A DNA stretch of 44,942 nt, taken from contig JBBHKE010000320.1 in the NCBI GenBank assembly GCA_037447655.1, positions 1 through 44,942 on the forward strand. Reading direction: 5' to 3'. The notes beneath the pieces were generated by a model that searched no databases, was not told the origin of the DNA, and saw nothing but the letters and a program-made list of their open reading frames with translations. The stretch is from Zygnema cylindricum. Lineage: Eukaryota > Streptophyta > Zygnematophyceae > Zygnematales > Zygnemataceae. Numbering within the stretch: the first letter of the stretch is position 1; every line of letters begins with the position of its first letter. The position numbers and the translations under genes were made by a program. This document shows, piece after piece, positions 1 to 10,461 of the stretch.

Positions 1-1700
1 ACTGCTGACTCTCTGCGAGTGATCCTGTCCCTCCTCTGCATTCAGCTGAACCCTAACGAAATTGTCTGCCACTCGGATGGATCGACTTCGCCACATAAAT
101 CTCTGTTTTTTTCCATTCATAGAAGCCATAATTTGTATTATCCCTGTGTCTCGATTTTTCTTTCCCTGTATTGCTGTATCTCAAAAAATCGCAACTTCAA
201 TTTTTATCTTTTATCATTCCCATTTTCAAAATCCCCGAATTCAGATTTTAAATTTTGCAAATTCTAGAAATTCTCAAATATGAATGTCACATTATCATGC
301 TAATGGAACTTTAATTGTTCCTTTTTTTTCCATTTCTCCTAAAGTTCCCAAGTTATAATGGGCGTTTTACAATATGTGGATTTAGTGCGAAGTCCCCATA
401 TTATATGCATATCGTACATGTGTTCATCATGCACATATCGTTTTCTCGTCGCAGCGTCACCTCTGTCCCAATCTATGACGTCATATTATGTCACTTCTGA
501 GTTTTGACCCGGCGGCGTATTATTTTTTTTGAAGGTCTCTGGGGACGACAAATTTGACAGGAAATTAGAGTACTGTACTGTACACTACCCGACAAAAAAA
601 GCTACTGGCCGCGTGCAAACCTTAATATAATAAAAGGGAATTGATCACGGCAGTGACTATTTTGGTTGCGCACATACACTTACGTCACTTTGTCAAAAAT
701 TGTACGTTTGAAGTACACGCTGGTACAATTTAAGTACCGCACACTTTAGATTTGACTGTCAATTAGTTGAACGGCTTTGACTTTCAAAATATTATTTCAA
801 CCGGTTTTTGCCGCGCTTGCGAAATCAACATTTCACACGGCCGGCCAAGGTTTACTGTAGCATAACTGCGGTACCACATCTCTATATAAAAATTATAGAC
901 CTTTGGTTGCCGTTTTGGAAACCTATAACTAGGCGGTCTGTTCTTCTGCGCGTTGTCCCTCCGCAGTACGAAAATGATTGGACATGGTCCATTCCCGTGG
1001 AACGGGCACCAATGGGGAAAGGTGCTGTACCCTGGCATCTCGTCCTGATTGGTGCATGTTAACCGGCATGTTAACCGGCAATCCAAAAAGGTAACGTGGC
1101 GTCGCTTCATGATTGGTACACGTCAACGGCCAATCCAACGCGTTCTCAGTTGACGGCCAACGGGAAAAGTACAGTACCGTAAAAAAAAAGTGGCGCAAAG
1201 TGATCAGATGTTCCGTTTTAAAGTCATCCCAGTTCGTGAAGGTGGCGCAAACGGTGTACAGAAAACAGGACACGGTCCACGGGCATGATAAAACAGGACA
1301 CGGTCCAGGCCCGTGTGACGGGCATTGAATTACAACACGGTATGACAAGAATCGGGACGATTTCGTGCCGTTAATTTTTGGGTCGCGTGTACAAAAGATC
1401 GTACGGACGTCAACATCAGCACAAAAGTACTGAATTACAACACGGTATGACAAGAATCGAGACGATTCTGTGCCGTTAATTTTTGGGTCGCGTCGGCAGA
1501 GGTCGCAAAAGTCAAAATTTTAGATACCCGAAACCGACAAAAAAAAAAAAAAACAAACTGATTGACCGCCGTTTTTAGTTTGACGGTACTTAAAATGTAC
1601 AATCTTTGACAAAGGTGACGTAAATGACTGCGCGCAACAAAAATAGTCACGGCGATGATCAATTCCCCATATTAATACGCGAGCAGTGTACGAACAAAAA
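1..1700. other. Intergenic, repeat-rich stretch without a recognised gene
   Basis: No exon with a recognisable protein or a credible phase-consistent splice model was found. From about 900 the DNA is more GC-rich and built of short duplicated pieces. A block of about 65 bases at 1324-1388 recurs as a direct repeat at 1430-1494 (both contain ACACGGTATGACAAGAATCG), and a shorter one (AACAGGACACGGTCCA) recurs at about 1263 and 1291. A palindromic TGACGTCA site lies near 476. Open frames at 784-1110 and 929-1453 on the minus strand run through these repeats and look like nothing known. The far left could hold the end of a gene outside the window, but nothing shows it. Confidence 0.6.
1324..1494. 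repeat. Direct repeat pair of about 65 bp
   Basis: The segment 1324-1388 is repeated at 1430-1494 with a few substitutions. Both copies run from GAATTACAACACGGTATGAC to TTAATTTTTGGGTCGCGT. A diverged third copy in the opposite orientation lies at about 17255-17315, in the insertion between the two DUF2252 first exons, so the repeat is dispersed and probably part of a transposable element. Confidence 0.75.
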
Positions 1701-1703
1701 TCA

Positions 1704-2336
1704 GTACACCGCGAATCGTAATTAGAGTAAATAACGCTAATTCGGTCGCCCTAAATTTCGACTCTATTACGCTAAATAGAGTAAATGATTCTAATTTTTT
1801 CATTATACTATTTAAGATAAGGTTTAATTAGCGTAAAAAACTCTAATATATGTTAACTTTAAATAGTGTGGAGTACGGAAGAGTAAATAGTGTGGAGTAA
1901 ATTGTACTTTTATAAGTAAAAAGGTACACCTAATGATTTAATAGAATCGCGCTCGCACGTGAAATCGCACTAAACAAATAATGAATCACATCGAAAAAAA
2001 GCCGTTCGCATAACTCTCGTCCGTCGACAGCATCGTCGTCAGTGTGAACATTAACTGACACTCAGCGCGACAAATAGTACTAGCGTCATAATGACGTCAA
2101 AACTATACGGACTGACAGATTCTGTATGTCTACGTAATTTAGTGTTCATAATTTCAGCGCGGATAACTAATGCCGACATAACCCAGTATAGAGTACTTAA
2201 AGTACTTAAATAAATTAGAGTAAACTTCCTCTGTGAAAAAGTTCTATCACATAAATTAGAGTTGATTACTATAATTGTTTTTATTGGTTTTTTTACTCTA
2301 ATTTTTTCACTACTCTAATTACGATTCGCGGTGTAC
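1704..2336. mobile_element. Short terminal-inverted-repeat element, family A copy 1 (MITE-like)
   Basis: The left end reads GTACACCGCGAATCGTAATT, then AGAGTAAATAACGC. The right end at 2311-2336 is its reverse complement (TACTCTAATTACGATTCGCG, then GTGTAC). The element is about 633 bp, AT-rich and has no coding capacity, as expected for a non-autonomous DNA transposon. Inside it are AATAGTGTGGAGTACGG and CGTCCGTCGAC motifs that recur in the element at 33211-33741, which supports one family. No target-site duplication was established. Confidence 0.7.
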
Positions 2337-2337
2337 C

Positions 2338-2564
2338 GTACACCGCCAATCGCTATTAGCGTTGTGTACGCTAATTCCGTCCCGATTTTTTTTTTTTTCT
2401 TCTAAAATAGAATTATCCATACTATCTAAAAAAACCCTAATTCCTAATTAGAGTAAACGATTTCTTCGAAAATTTCCAAATTTCCCAATTAGCGTAAACC
2501 ACGCTAATTATTCTTATACGCTAAAAAAAATTATACGCTAATAGAGATTGGCGGTAAACTGTAC
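2338..2564. mobile_element. Short terminal-inverted-repeat element, family B (MITE-like)
   Basis: It starts one base after the family A copy. The left end is GTACACCGCCAATCGCTATT then AGCGT; the right end at about 2534-2564 is the imperfect reverse complement (ACGCTAATAGAGATTGGCGG then TAAACTGTAC). About 227 bp, non-coding. A truncated copy in the opposite orientation lies at 17401-17555, directly upstream of the second DUF2252 first exon. Confidence 0.7.
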
Positions 2565-2879
2565 TGTAGTTCTTACTGATCACTGATTATAAATTTGCTT
2601 ATGTTCTATGGTTACCGCCGTCAAAAATAATTGTCAGACTTCACCGTACAAGGATTGTCATAGCTATCGTACGAATGTACGGCATATCGCAGTCTTGCTT
2701 GGATTTTATCCGTTTTTTCCTTTTTGGTTTTTTGTACAGTTCTATACCGTCATTGTACTCGTTGGAAAGTACGGATTTTCAAGTCTCCATTGAAAACGGT
2801 CAAACATGTTGCCATCGCTAGAATCCAATCTGCTAAGTGAATTCCGTACACTCTACTTCACACCCTGCGCCACGTCGAC

Positions 2880-3118
2880 ATCTCTCTCTCTCTCTCCCCC
2901 CAATCCTCCCTCTCCAGTCCCCACATCTCTCCCAATCCTCCCCCTCTTATTCTCCCTTTTTGTTTGTTCTTTTTCCTCTCTTTTTCCCGCTTTCCCTTCT
3001 ACCTATCCCTCTCCTCTCCTCTCCTCCCCTCTCCCTCTCCCTCTCCCTCTCATTCCCCCTCTCTCCTTCTCTTTTTCTCTCTCTCTCCCTCTCCCTGTCC
3101 CTCTCTCCACATATCACC
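2880..3118 (+). repeat. CT-rich tract upstream of the bestrophin-like start codon
   Basis: An almost pure pyrimidine run made of CT, CCT and CTTTT units ends about 8 bases before the ATG at 3126. It probably lies in the core promoter or 5' UTR. CT-rich leaders are common in plant genes, and a shorter CT run sits in the same position before the GT47 gene at 40449-40469. Confidence 0.7.
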
Positions 3119-3125
3119 TTTCATA

Positions 3126-6100
3126 ATGGCCGAGGAAGATGAGAAACTTCGGAGAGCCTTTTGGACAGGAAGTTCGTCGTATTCTGCGGAACCTTTGTCG
3201 GAACCATTACTCGAAAGAGATTCTTCAATGTCAGGTAAAAAATTTCTCTGCAACTGCAATTATTTCAATGTCAATGTCAATTTCAATTTCAATTTCAGTT
3301 TCAGTTTCATTTTGAATCTCAATTTGAATTTCAATTTTTGGAGGGAGAGGTATGGGAGAGGATTGAAGGATCTTAATCAAAATGCAGAGTGCAATAGACA
3401 GCGGAAGCATTCATAAAAGATCACAAGAGAGAGAGCATTCCACGGAAGCCAATATATTCCATGGAAACTTTTCTTCACAAAGATTAATTCTCCCTCTCCC
3501 TCTACGCTTCAATCTATAGAGTCTCAATTTCAATTTCAATTTTAATTTCAATTTCAATTTGAAGTTTAATTTTAGTTTTATTTTTAGATTCAATAACAAT
3601 GTCGGTTTCAACTTCTACCCGCCATATTTATCGTTAGTTTCATTGTCAGTTTTGATGTGTTAGTTTCTAAAATCAATGTCGATCTCATTGTTTGAAAATA
3701 TAAAAAAAAACATTATTAATGTTTGTGTTTTTTCTTTGAAATTTCAAAAACGAAGACCATACGGTTTTGTTGCTGTTAGGGTTGTTAAATGTGAATAGTG
3801 CGTTGTTGCGACTGAAATCACAATAAGTGTGAAAAACATTAATTAAAAGGAGTGGAAAGCCCGCCGCCACATCATCGATTACCAAATCAATATTGTTGAG
3901 TCTAATTTTGCAATTTTAATTATAATTCTTCTCCAATAATAGCGATAGTTGTGTATTATATGAAGCAAGTTGACTTCGAACACCCTCAGTTACTTGATAA
4001 GCAATCTGAAAATAATATCATTTCAATCACTCAAGAAGATTGTTTGTTTATTGTATAAAGTGAAAATTTTATTTATTCTCGCAATTTATGCAAGCCTTTT
4101 TTATCTCTTCTGCTGACATTTTCCAAGGACACATTTCAACAACCGTTTTTACTCTGTTGCTGCATCACATTGCCCGAGTTTTTTTTTTTTTTTTTCCTCT
4201 TTCAAATAATGAGTTTTTTTTTTACATTTTCTGAAATGTCATTTAAACTGTTTTTTATTATTATACGTTTCGCTGCATCTCAAGCAAAGGGAGTGCAAAA
4301 TAGGGTTTACTATCATGTTAGCAGTTTGACATTTTTGCTTTTTTTTTCGTTGTCGTTTTTTTTGCAGCACGTTCCTGGAAAAAGTTTCTGGAAAGAAGCT
4401 ATGGAGATTTCCTTTCTTCAGAAGATTCAATTGAAAAAATTCTTTGTAAATTATTTATGACCGAAGTTGAGTGGAAAAAAAGAGAGAATAAAAAAAAGAC
4501 TGCAGAGGAGTTATTCAAACTTTACTCTGATCCAATGCTTGAAACTGAACCCGGTTTTCAGACGTTAAAGAAACTTCATGCTGTAAGATTTTTTCTTTTA
4601 TTTTCTTTCTTTGCAAACCATTTTTTTTTTTAAATGGTACATATCCTACAATAAGCATATTATTTCTTGTGATTGTGAACATTGAATTGAAGCAAATTTA
4701 CTTGACAGGTTGTCAAATTATCCGATTTAATTTTCACTTGTACTAAAAGGTTAAATGTCATTGGTTTGTCCTTTTTTTTTCGGATGGCATTTTCCCCCTT
4801 CACCTTTCTAACATTTTCAAAAGTGTTTCAATTAAATTGTTTTCATGTCTATCACCGTTTAACGGTTTACTGTTCCGTTACTGTTTTTTGGTAGACAGAT
4901 TGCGCCGCCTAGAATATCGTACGACTCATCAACTCCGTTAAGGACGTTGCTTCGTTTTAGCGGAACTGGGCTGGAGCTTATATTGCAGCGACCTGATTTT
5001 TGGCTTTTGTTTTTGTTCCACATTATGATTTCCCTGACATTTTACGGAATGGGAAACGAGAGTTTGAATGGAGTCCCGACTTCTAAGGGCTGGCCACAGG
5101 TAAGCTAGCGATTGGGAGAGTGAATGGGAATCGGAAGTGGAAGTAGGAATGGAAATGAAATGTCAACGACAACAACTATGTCAACTTTGATGTCAAAATG
5201 AATGTCAATGTCTATTTCAAAATCAATGTCAATCTCAATGTCAATGCTAATGTGAATGTCAACGTCGATGTTGTGGGGATGCCAATGTCGATGTCAATAT
5301 TGATGTAGATATACATATCAAAGTCAATATTAATGTCAATTTCAATGTCAATGTCAACATTGATGTCAATGTCAACCTTGATGTCTGCGGATGTGAATGT
5401 GGCCGTGGTCTGAAATTTATTTGTGAATTTGACTATCAATTAATTTATAATAGATGCAAATGCAATCTCATGCAGGTAGTTACATGTCAATTCCAATTTC
5501 GATCAAATTTTAAGCTGAATTGAATGCCAAATTCGTCGATGAAATTACTAGGACTTTGATATATTTAAACCCTGAAATATTTTGAAATTACTTTGAATGT
5601 CAATTCAAACCTGAAGAGGTGCTTTTGACCAAACGGATGCTATTTTTTTTTTCATCCAAATGAGTACCAAAACAGGTGGGAACGAATGCTGTTGCGGTTC
5701 CGGGTGCCCTCATCACTTTCGTTCTCGTCTTCTACCTTAATCAAACATTCACTCGATATTTAACCCTAAATTCTCATGTTGTTGGAACTTCCGGAATTCT
5801 CGGGGAATTTATTCTCATGTTGCGAGTTCATTTTGGGGATCACGCTTTCCCTCGCGCTATAATTGTCCGCCATCAACTTTGCAAATTTGCAAATGCCCTC
5901 CATTTTCTCGCATATGCGAGTTTACCTCAAAATAGGCAAGAAAAAATCAACGAATGGGCTTGGTGGTACCTCGAGGAGATCAGGTTGTTAACCAAAGATC
6001 AGGTGAAATATGGATTTTGAATCCGGTTGTTTTTTTTTGTTTTTTTTTTGTTGTTATTATTGGGTTTTTTCTTTGCATGAAAGAGAACCGCCGTGCCTCA

Positions 6101-8128
6101 ATTGATGCAAAACATGGTTTGTTTGTTTGTTTAGAACACCATTTGTGTGTATATAAATGCTTAGTATTCTATAAGCTAAACAAGTAATGGAAGCAGGTAA
6201 TTATTTGTGACATTTGTGCAAGTTTTATTTCATGCAACCTTGGAAAAGTAGGATTGATTTTCCGATTGCCCTTTCGAACACCTTTCAGTGGATGTTGCTT
6301 AGCAAGTCTAGAATAATTTCATCGATAATTCACGATGTTTTTGGAATAATCCTCCCAAATCAGATAGACTCCACACTAGTTCATGATTTGCATTGGAGTG
6401 AATTCCAAAGTCACCCCAAAAAAACCATTGAACGTGCATAATTCATAAATTTTGTGAACCACAATAGTAGTGGTGAACTATATACGGATACATCCAAATG
6501 TATTCCTTTTTCCAATACCAACAGATAATTGTGTTGCTTCATTATTTGTAGCTTTTTGTTTAACACACGCTTTTTTCAATTTTATCATGTTTTTAACTGT
6601 GAAGGTGGAGGAATTGCGTGTTCTTCAACCTATGGGAACTGGAAATTTGGTTTATAAAGAAATTTTGATGTGGATAGAAAAAGGAGTTTGGGCTCAACAA
6701 TCAAAAGGTCATATTGAAGTCGAAGTTGGAAATCTCTTTTCGGAAAAATTGTTCGAAATTCGGTCACATTTGGACGTTCTCTATACCTTTGAAAGTGGTA
6801 CTGTGTAAGTTTGAAATTAGTGTAGATTTGGGATCATGGATTTAAGTTTGTTTTAAGTCTTATACCAAATCCTCAATCTTTAGTACCCAACGTGAGTTCG
6901 TTTGGTTTATTACATCTTGATGAATTTCGACTCCAATTTACATGTAGTATCCAATTCAAGTTAAGAAATCATCCCTCTCTAGTATCCCTCGAAAGAAAGA
7001 AATACTTTTAAATTTTGAAGTTTGGACTTGTTTCCTTTGTCTTTCACAAAATGGCGTAGGTTCTAAAGGTTTTCATCCTTTTTTCTTTTCCACTCTTAGC
7101 AAGTGCATTTTTTTTTATCATATTTCCTTTCGTCTTTTAAGAAATGTGTTTAGTTTTTGGAATTTTTAACCTCGTTTCCTATGTTCTTTGGCAAATGCGT
7201 TCTAAAAAAAAAAAAGTTTTAATATTGCTTTGTTTTTATTTTTGGCAGGCCATTTGCTTATTTCCACCTTCTAAATTTTGCGATCCTTCTTTACTTATTT
7301 ATGCTTGCTTACGCTTTTGTTTTCGTGACTCCCTATTGGTCGATTCCGGGTTTCTTCCTTATCCTTTTTAGTATTCTCGGCATTCGTGAGATTGGAAACA
7401 AGCTGAGGTTTGTCCCTCTAAAACCCACCTGAAAAAAAAGAAACATATATCTATATATATATAACATTTTGAACAAATTTTAGCTTTATTATTGTCTCTA
7501 ACTATCCAGTTTTTAGGGTTTTTCCGGGACAGCCTTTTTCTTTTTTAACATAGTCTTTTAACGATTTTTTCGGCTGATGTCTGACAAGTTTATTTATGTT
7601 CTTTCCGGAGTAATGTTTGTGAGTTAAAATAATCCTATTTCACGGGTTTTTTGGTTTGACATTTGTAAATTTACGATATTATATTCATTCATTTTTTATT
7701 CTATTCCACTCGCAAAACAAATCCACCCTAATATTAGAGTGTGATTCATTAATTCTCACTAAAATGTTAATTACTCTTTAACTTTTTTTGAACACCAAGC
7801 AACATATCCTTCCCAAAGGCCCCTTTTTATTTGTATCCCATTTTTTTTCACATTTTTGTTAAATCCTCCCTCTCCCTTCTCCCTCCTTTTTTTCGGGTGT
7901 TTTATCAGCGATCCTCTGGGAAACGACAAAATTGACCTTCCAGTATTCTATGTAGCCCACAACTTTCTTTTAGAATCGGTACTTATCATCAATAAAGATT
8001 CAGCTTATGCCGACGAATTAGGAGTTTTGATTCCTAAAGAAGGTTTTAGAATGGGAGATTTATCTCTTCTTTTGAACGATTTAACGGCCACTAGTGAAGA
8101 GGAATCTAAAGCTTTACTTTTGTCTTGA
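3126..8128 (+). CDS. Bestrophin-like (UPF0187/RFP-TM) anion channel
   Basis: Bestrophins are pentameric membrane channels for chloride or bicarbonate. Exons: 3126-3234, 4368-4582, 4899-5099, 5676-6002, 6605-6804, 7249-7407, 7909-8128; 1431 bases, 476 residues, all phases consistent. Residues 1-36 are polar and acidic. Around 127-160 comes RFSGTGLELILQRPDFW followed by a membrane helix; around 180-200 another helix leads into NQTFTRYL, the bestrophin helix-plus-RY region. PFAYFHLLN at about 352 starts a further pair of helices. GIREIGNKLSDPLGNDKIDL (about 396-414) matches the family's EIG...DPFGxDxNDLP C-terminal motif. No clear plastid transit peptide is seen. EPLSEPLL near residue 22 fits the acidic dileucine pattern [DE]x3-5L[LI], a possible vacuolar-sorting signal, which is only a guess. 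Introns 1, 3 and others hold degenerate TCAATT/ATGTCA repeats. The ATG is the first in frame after the CT leader. Confidence 0.87.
3235..5460 (+). repeat. Degenerate ATGTCA / ATTTCA hexamer repeats in bestrophin introns
   Basis: Intron 1 (3255-3340 and 3520-3660) and intron 3 (5155-5410) contain long runs of AATGTCAATTTCA-type hexamers. The same repeat type reappears in a GT47 intron (43240-43700) and, as CAATGTTCAATGCT, in a methyltransferase intron (10960-11475). They are intronic simple repeats without coding meaning. Confidence 0.7.
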
Positions 8129-9699
8129 GTTGAAATTAGGTTTTACGGTTTTTTCACCTTTTTCTTTTACGTTTATGAAAAAAAAAAAAAAGGTTTTCTA
8201 GGGTTTGTTTGGACACACAAAATAGTTTGGGATTGGAAGGATGGGAAGGGAATAAAGTGGTATTGATGGTGTTTGTTATTTTGGATACATTAATGGGTTA
8301 TTGTGAGACAATTTTTTAATAAAAAGGACATAATTCTATTAAGAAATTGCTTGCCATGCATGTTTATGTAACAATATTTGAATGTCAATTACTAAAATTT
8401 TAGGGATAAGATCAGCGCAGGCATTTTTTTGCTTGAGCGCAAACGCTTACGTCATGTTGTCACAGATGGTCACAATTTACGTCATCTTGGAACTTAGTAT
8501 GGGATCCAATTTAGCGTTTCCCCTTTTCGACCCACTATCACGTCACACCACCTCGTCTTCAAACTCCAACGCAAACCACCTCGAGAGCCGATTTCAGTAA
8601 AAGTAACAGTTCAACCAAAAAATAGGAAAGTGTCTTCACACGCTTTACACGATTTTGATCATTTTTGTACAAGGGATAGTACACGTTATTTTCTTTTCTT
8701 GCCCATTGCGCACATGTACGAAATAAAAATTTTTAAGGGTCCCAAACCTCCCCTATCATTCATGGGTCCTTTATAAAAGTTTACACTGTCGTCATCCCTT
8801 TTCCCTCTCACATCACTGCAGCCCCATCCTTCCTCGAATGAAACACGAAAATAATGGTATGAAATGAAAGAGCTTTAAGAACGGCTTTTTTTTTTAATAT
8901 CTTTGGTTGTAGTTTCATAACAGATTGCGTGAGAAAAGACAAAAAAAAAATATCAAAAAACCATCCTGAAAGTTATTGAATCAGGACAATTACGCTGTCA
9001 CAAGCGAGCATGACGTCACAATGTCACTAAAACCCAAACATATATAACGTCACAAATAAATAAATAAAAACTAAACGTGTTCAATGTCATAAAAAATCGA
9101 CATCCTTGAATCGTCGCAAAATTATGTAGCGATACAACAATCAAAGTCAAGTAACGATTTCGTTTTCGGACATTGGAACACTGAAAAATAGTACAGAGAA
9201 TCTTCACTAAAAAACGGGGTTATCTTGTTAAGTTAGGGTTACATGGACAAACATGTCAAGACAACTTATTTCAAACCTGACTTGAAAAATGGAAAAAGGC
9301 TGAAAAAATGTTCCTTGAAAAGCATGTAGTTGTACTTTTACTTAAAAAAGAAAGAAAAGAGGATAAAAAGGAAACATGATAATTTTTAGTAATGCAAAAG
9401 AACAAAAAAACCCTAAAAGCCAAATCTACTATGTTGCATAAAGGGAAAAAAAAAGGTGATAATAAAGAAATAAGCAATAAAACGAAAAAAAAAGATGCCT
9501 TGAGGATGCCTTGGGTTAATTTACCACAAAATAGAAATTCTTGGGCATATAAATTAATCGAATATTTATAAAACATAAGTTAACATCATTTTCAAACAGT
9601 GTTTTTTTAACTAATTTAATATTTTGGTTAGAAACCCAGTTTGAACCCGTTCACATGGACATAATGGATATTCTCCTGCCATAAGCTTCCTTAAAATGA

Positions 9700-10065
9700 A
9701 TCGCACGTGTCCCTCTGTCTACCCTTCCACGTGGCAACAGTAAATGTCAGCATTTTCACGGTACATTGTGTAACAGTGACTCTTCTTCCTTTCATCAATT
9801 CCCACGTGTGACGCTTGTTTCCCTCTGACCTTGTTTGCTTGTCACTTTTCCCACGTGTCTGTGCAAGCTTTTATTCGGCGCGCACCTCTTGTCGATCTCC
9901 ATTTTGACATCTCGTAAAAATTCTTTTCCGTAGAGGTTGTTTTTTCCGTAAATTAATTTACAGAATAAAACGTACGAACATTCCAAATTCTTATCATTCC
10001 ATTTGAGGCAAAAAAGAAAACTACAGTAGAGAAGTGACAAGAATCGGGAATATTTGGCACGTGCG
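9700..10065. promoter_or_regulatory. Cluster of five CACGTG / G-box-type sites
   Basis: ACGT-core sites occur at about 9704 (GCACGTGT), 9729 (CCACGTGG), 9803 (CCACGTGT), 9851 (CCACGTGT) and 10058 (GCACGTGC), within about 360 bases. The perfect palindrome CACGTG is the G-box bound by plant bZIP and bHLH factors. Finding five so close together in AT-rich DNA suggests a promoter, although no confirmed gene starts here. The unresolved ORF at 10030-10344 is the only nearby candidate. Confidence 0.45.
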
Positions 10066-10344
10066 GACAGTGTTGGCGTATCGACTCAAATTAAACGACT
10101 AAATCGGAAATACGAGAAAATTATAGGTTCGGATCCACAGAAATTGTGGAATTACACGGAGGCTCTCGAGGCTTACGACAGAAAAAAAGAATATACAACA
10201 AAAATTTACTGTAATTTGGAACCTCACAAACAAAACCTACTCCTCGCTCAATTAAGAAGGCTAAACAAAGTCAACCGGAAACGACATCTGCGACACTTCT
10301 TCACAATCTCTACTCTTATAACCACAACCTTTTCCTTAAATTAA
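10030..10344 (+). CDS. Unrecognised ORF or exon fragment just after the G-box cluster
   Basis: An open frame of about 104 codons begins after a CAGTAG that could act as a splice acceptor and ends at a TAA at 10342-10344. There is no ATG near the start, so it would have to be a downstream exon or a relic. The product is basic, with a charged and leucine-rich central part (LWNYTEALEAYDRKKEY, later LLLAQLRRLNKVNRKR) that could be helical. I do not recognise it as any family. The amino-acid composition looks more like a real protein than that of neighbouring open frames, but chance cannot be excluded. It runs toward the methyltransferase 3' end, 118 bases away on the other strand. Confidence 0.25.
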   Translation, partial: RSDKNREYLARADSVGVSTQIKRLNRKYEKIIGSDPQKLWNYTEALEAYDRKKEYTTKIYCNLEPHKQNLLLAQLRRLNKVNRKRHLRHFFTISTLITTTFSLN

Positions 10345-10461
10345 ATACCCACAACAATTCTAGACCCAACTCTGACTCCCATCAAAAAAAGTTCTTTCTC
10401 GGTTCTATCTAGAATCAATAGCAACAACAATATTCTGTAATATACATCACAAAACAAGACA

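Larger units (their letters stand above)
8129..10461. other. Intergenic region between convergent genes
   Basis: It lies between the 3' ends of the bestrophin-like gene (+) and the methyltransferase (-). At 8390-8600 there are several ACGTCA cores, and a stretch around 8525 (TTTTCGACCCACTATCACGT) has a close relative at about 16587, so a dispersed repeat is likely. From 8880 to 9620 it is AT-rich with no recognisable gene. From 9700 to 10060 it carries G-box motifs (separate entry), and 10030-10344 holds an unresolved ORF. Confidence 0.6.

Noticed and set aside
929-1453. 174-codon minus-strand open frame
   Set aside because: It crosses a tandem DNA repeat, so the translation repeats itself, and it has no recognisable domain. 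It is treated as repeat-derived.
1704-2564. CRISPR-like array from the recurring ATTAGCGTA pieces
   Set aside because: The repeats are not evenly spaced and form inverted ends of short elements in a eukaryotic genome.
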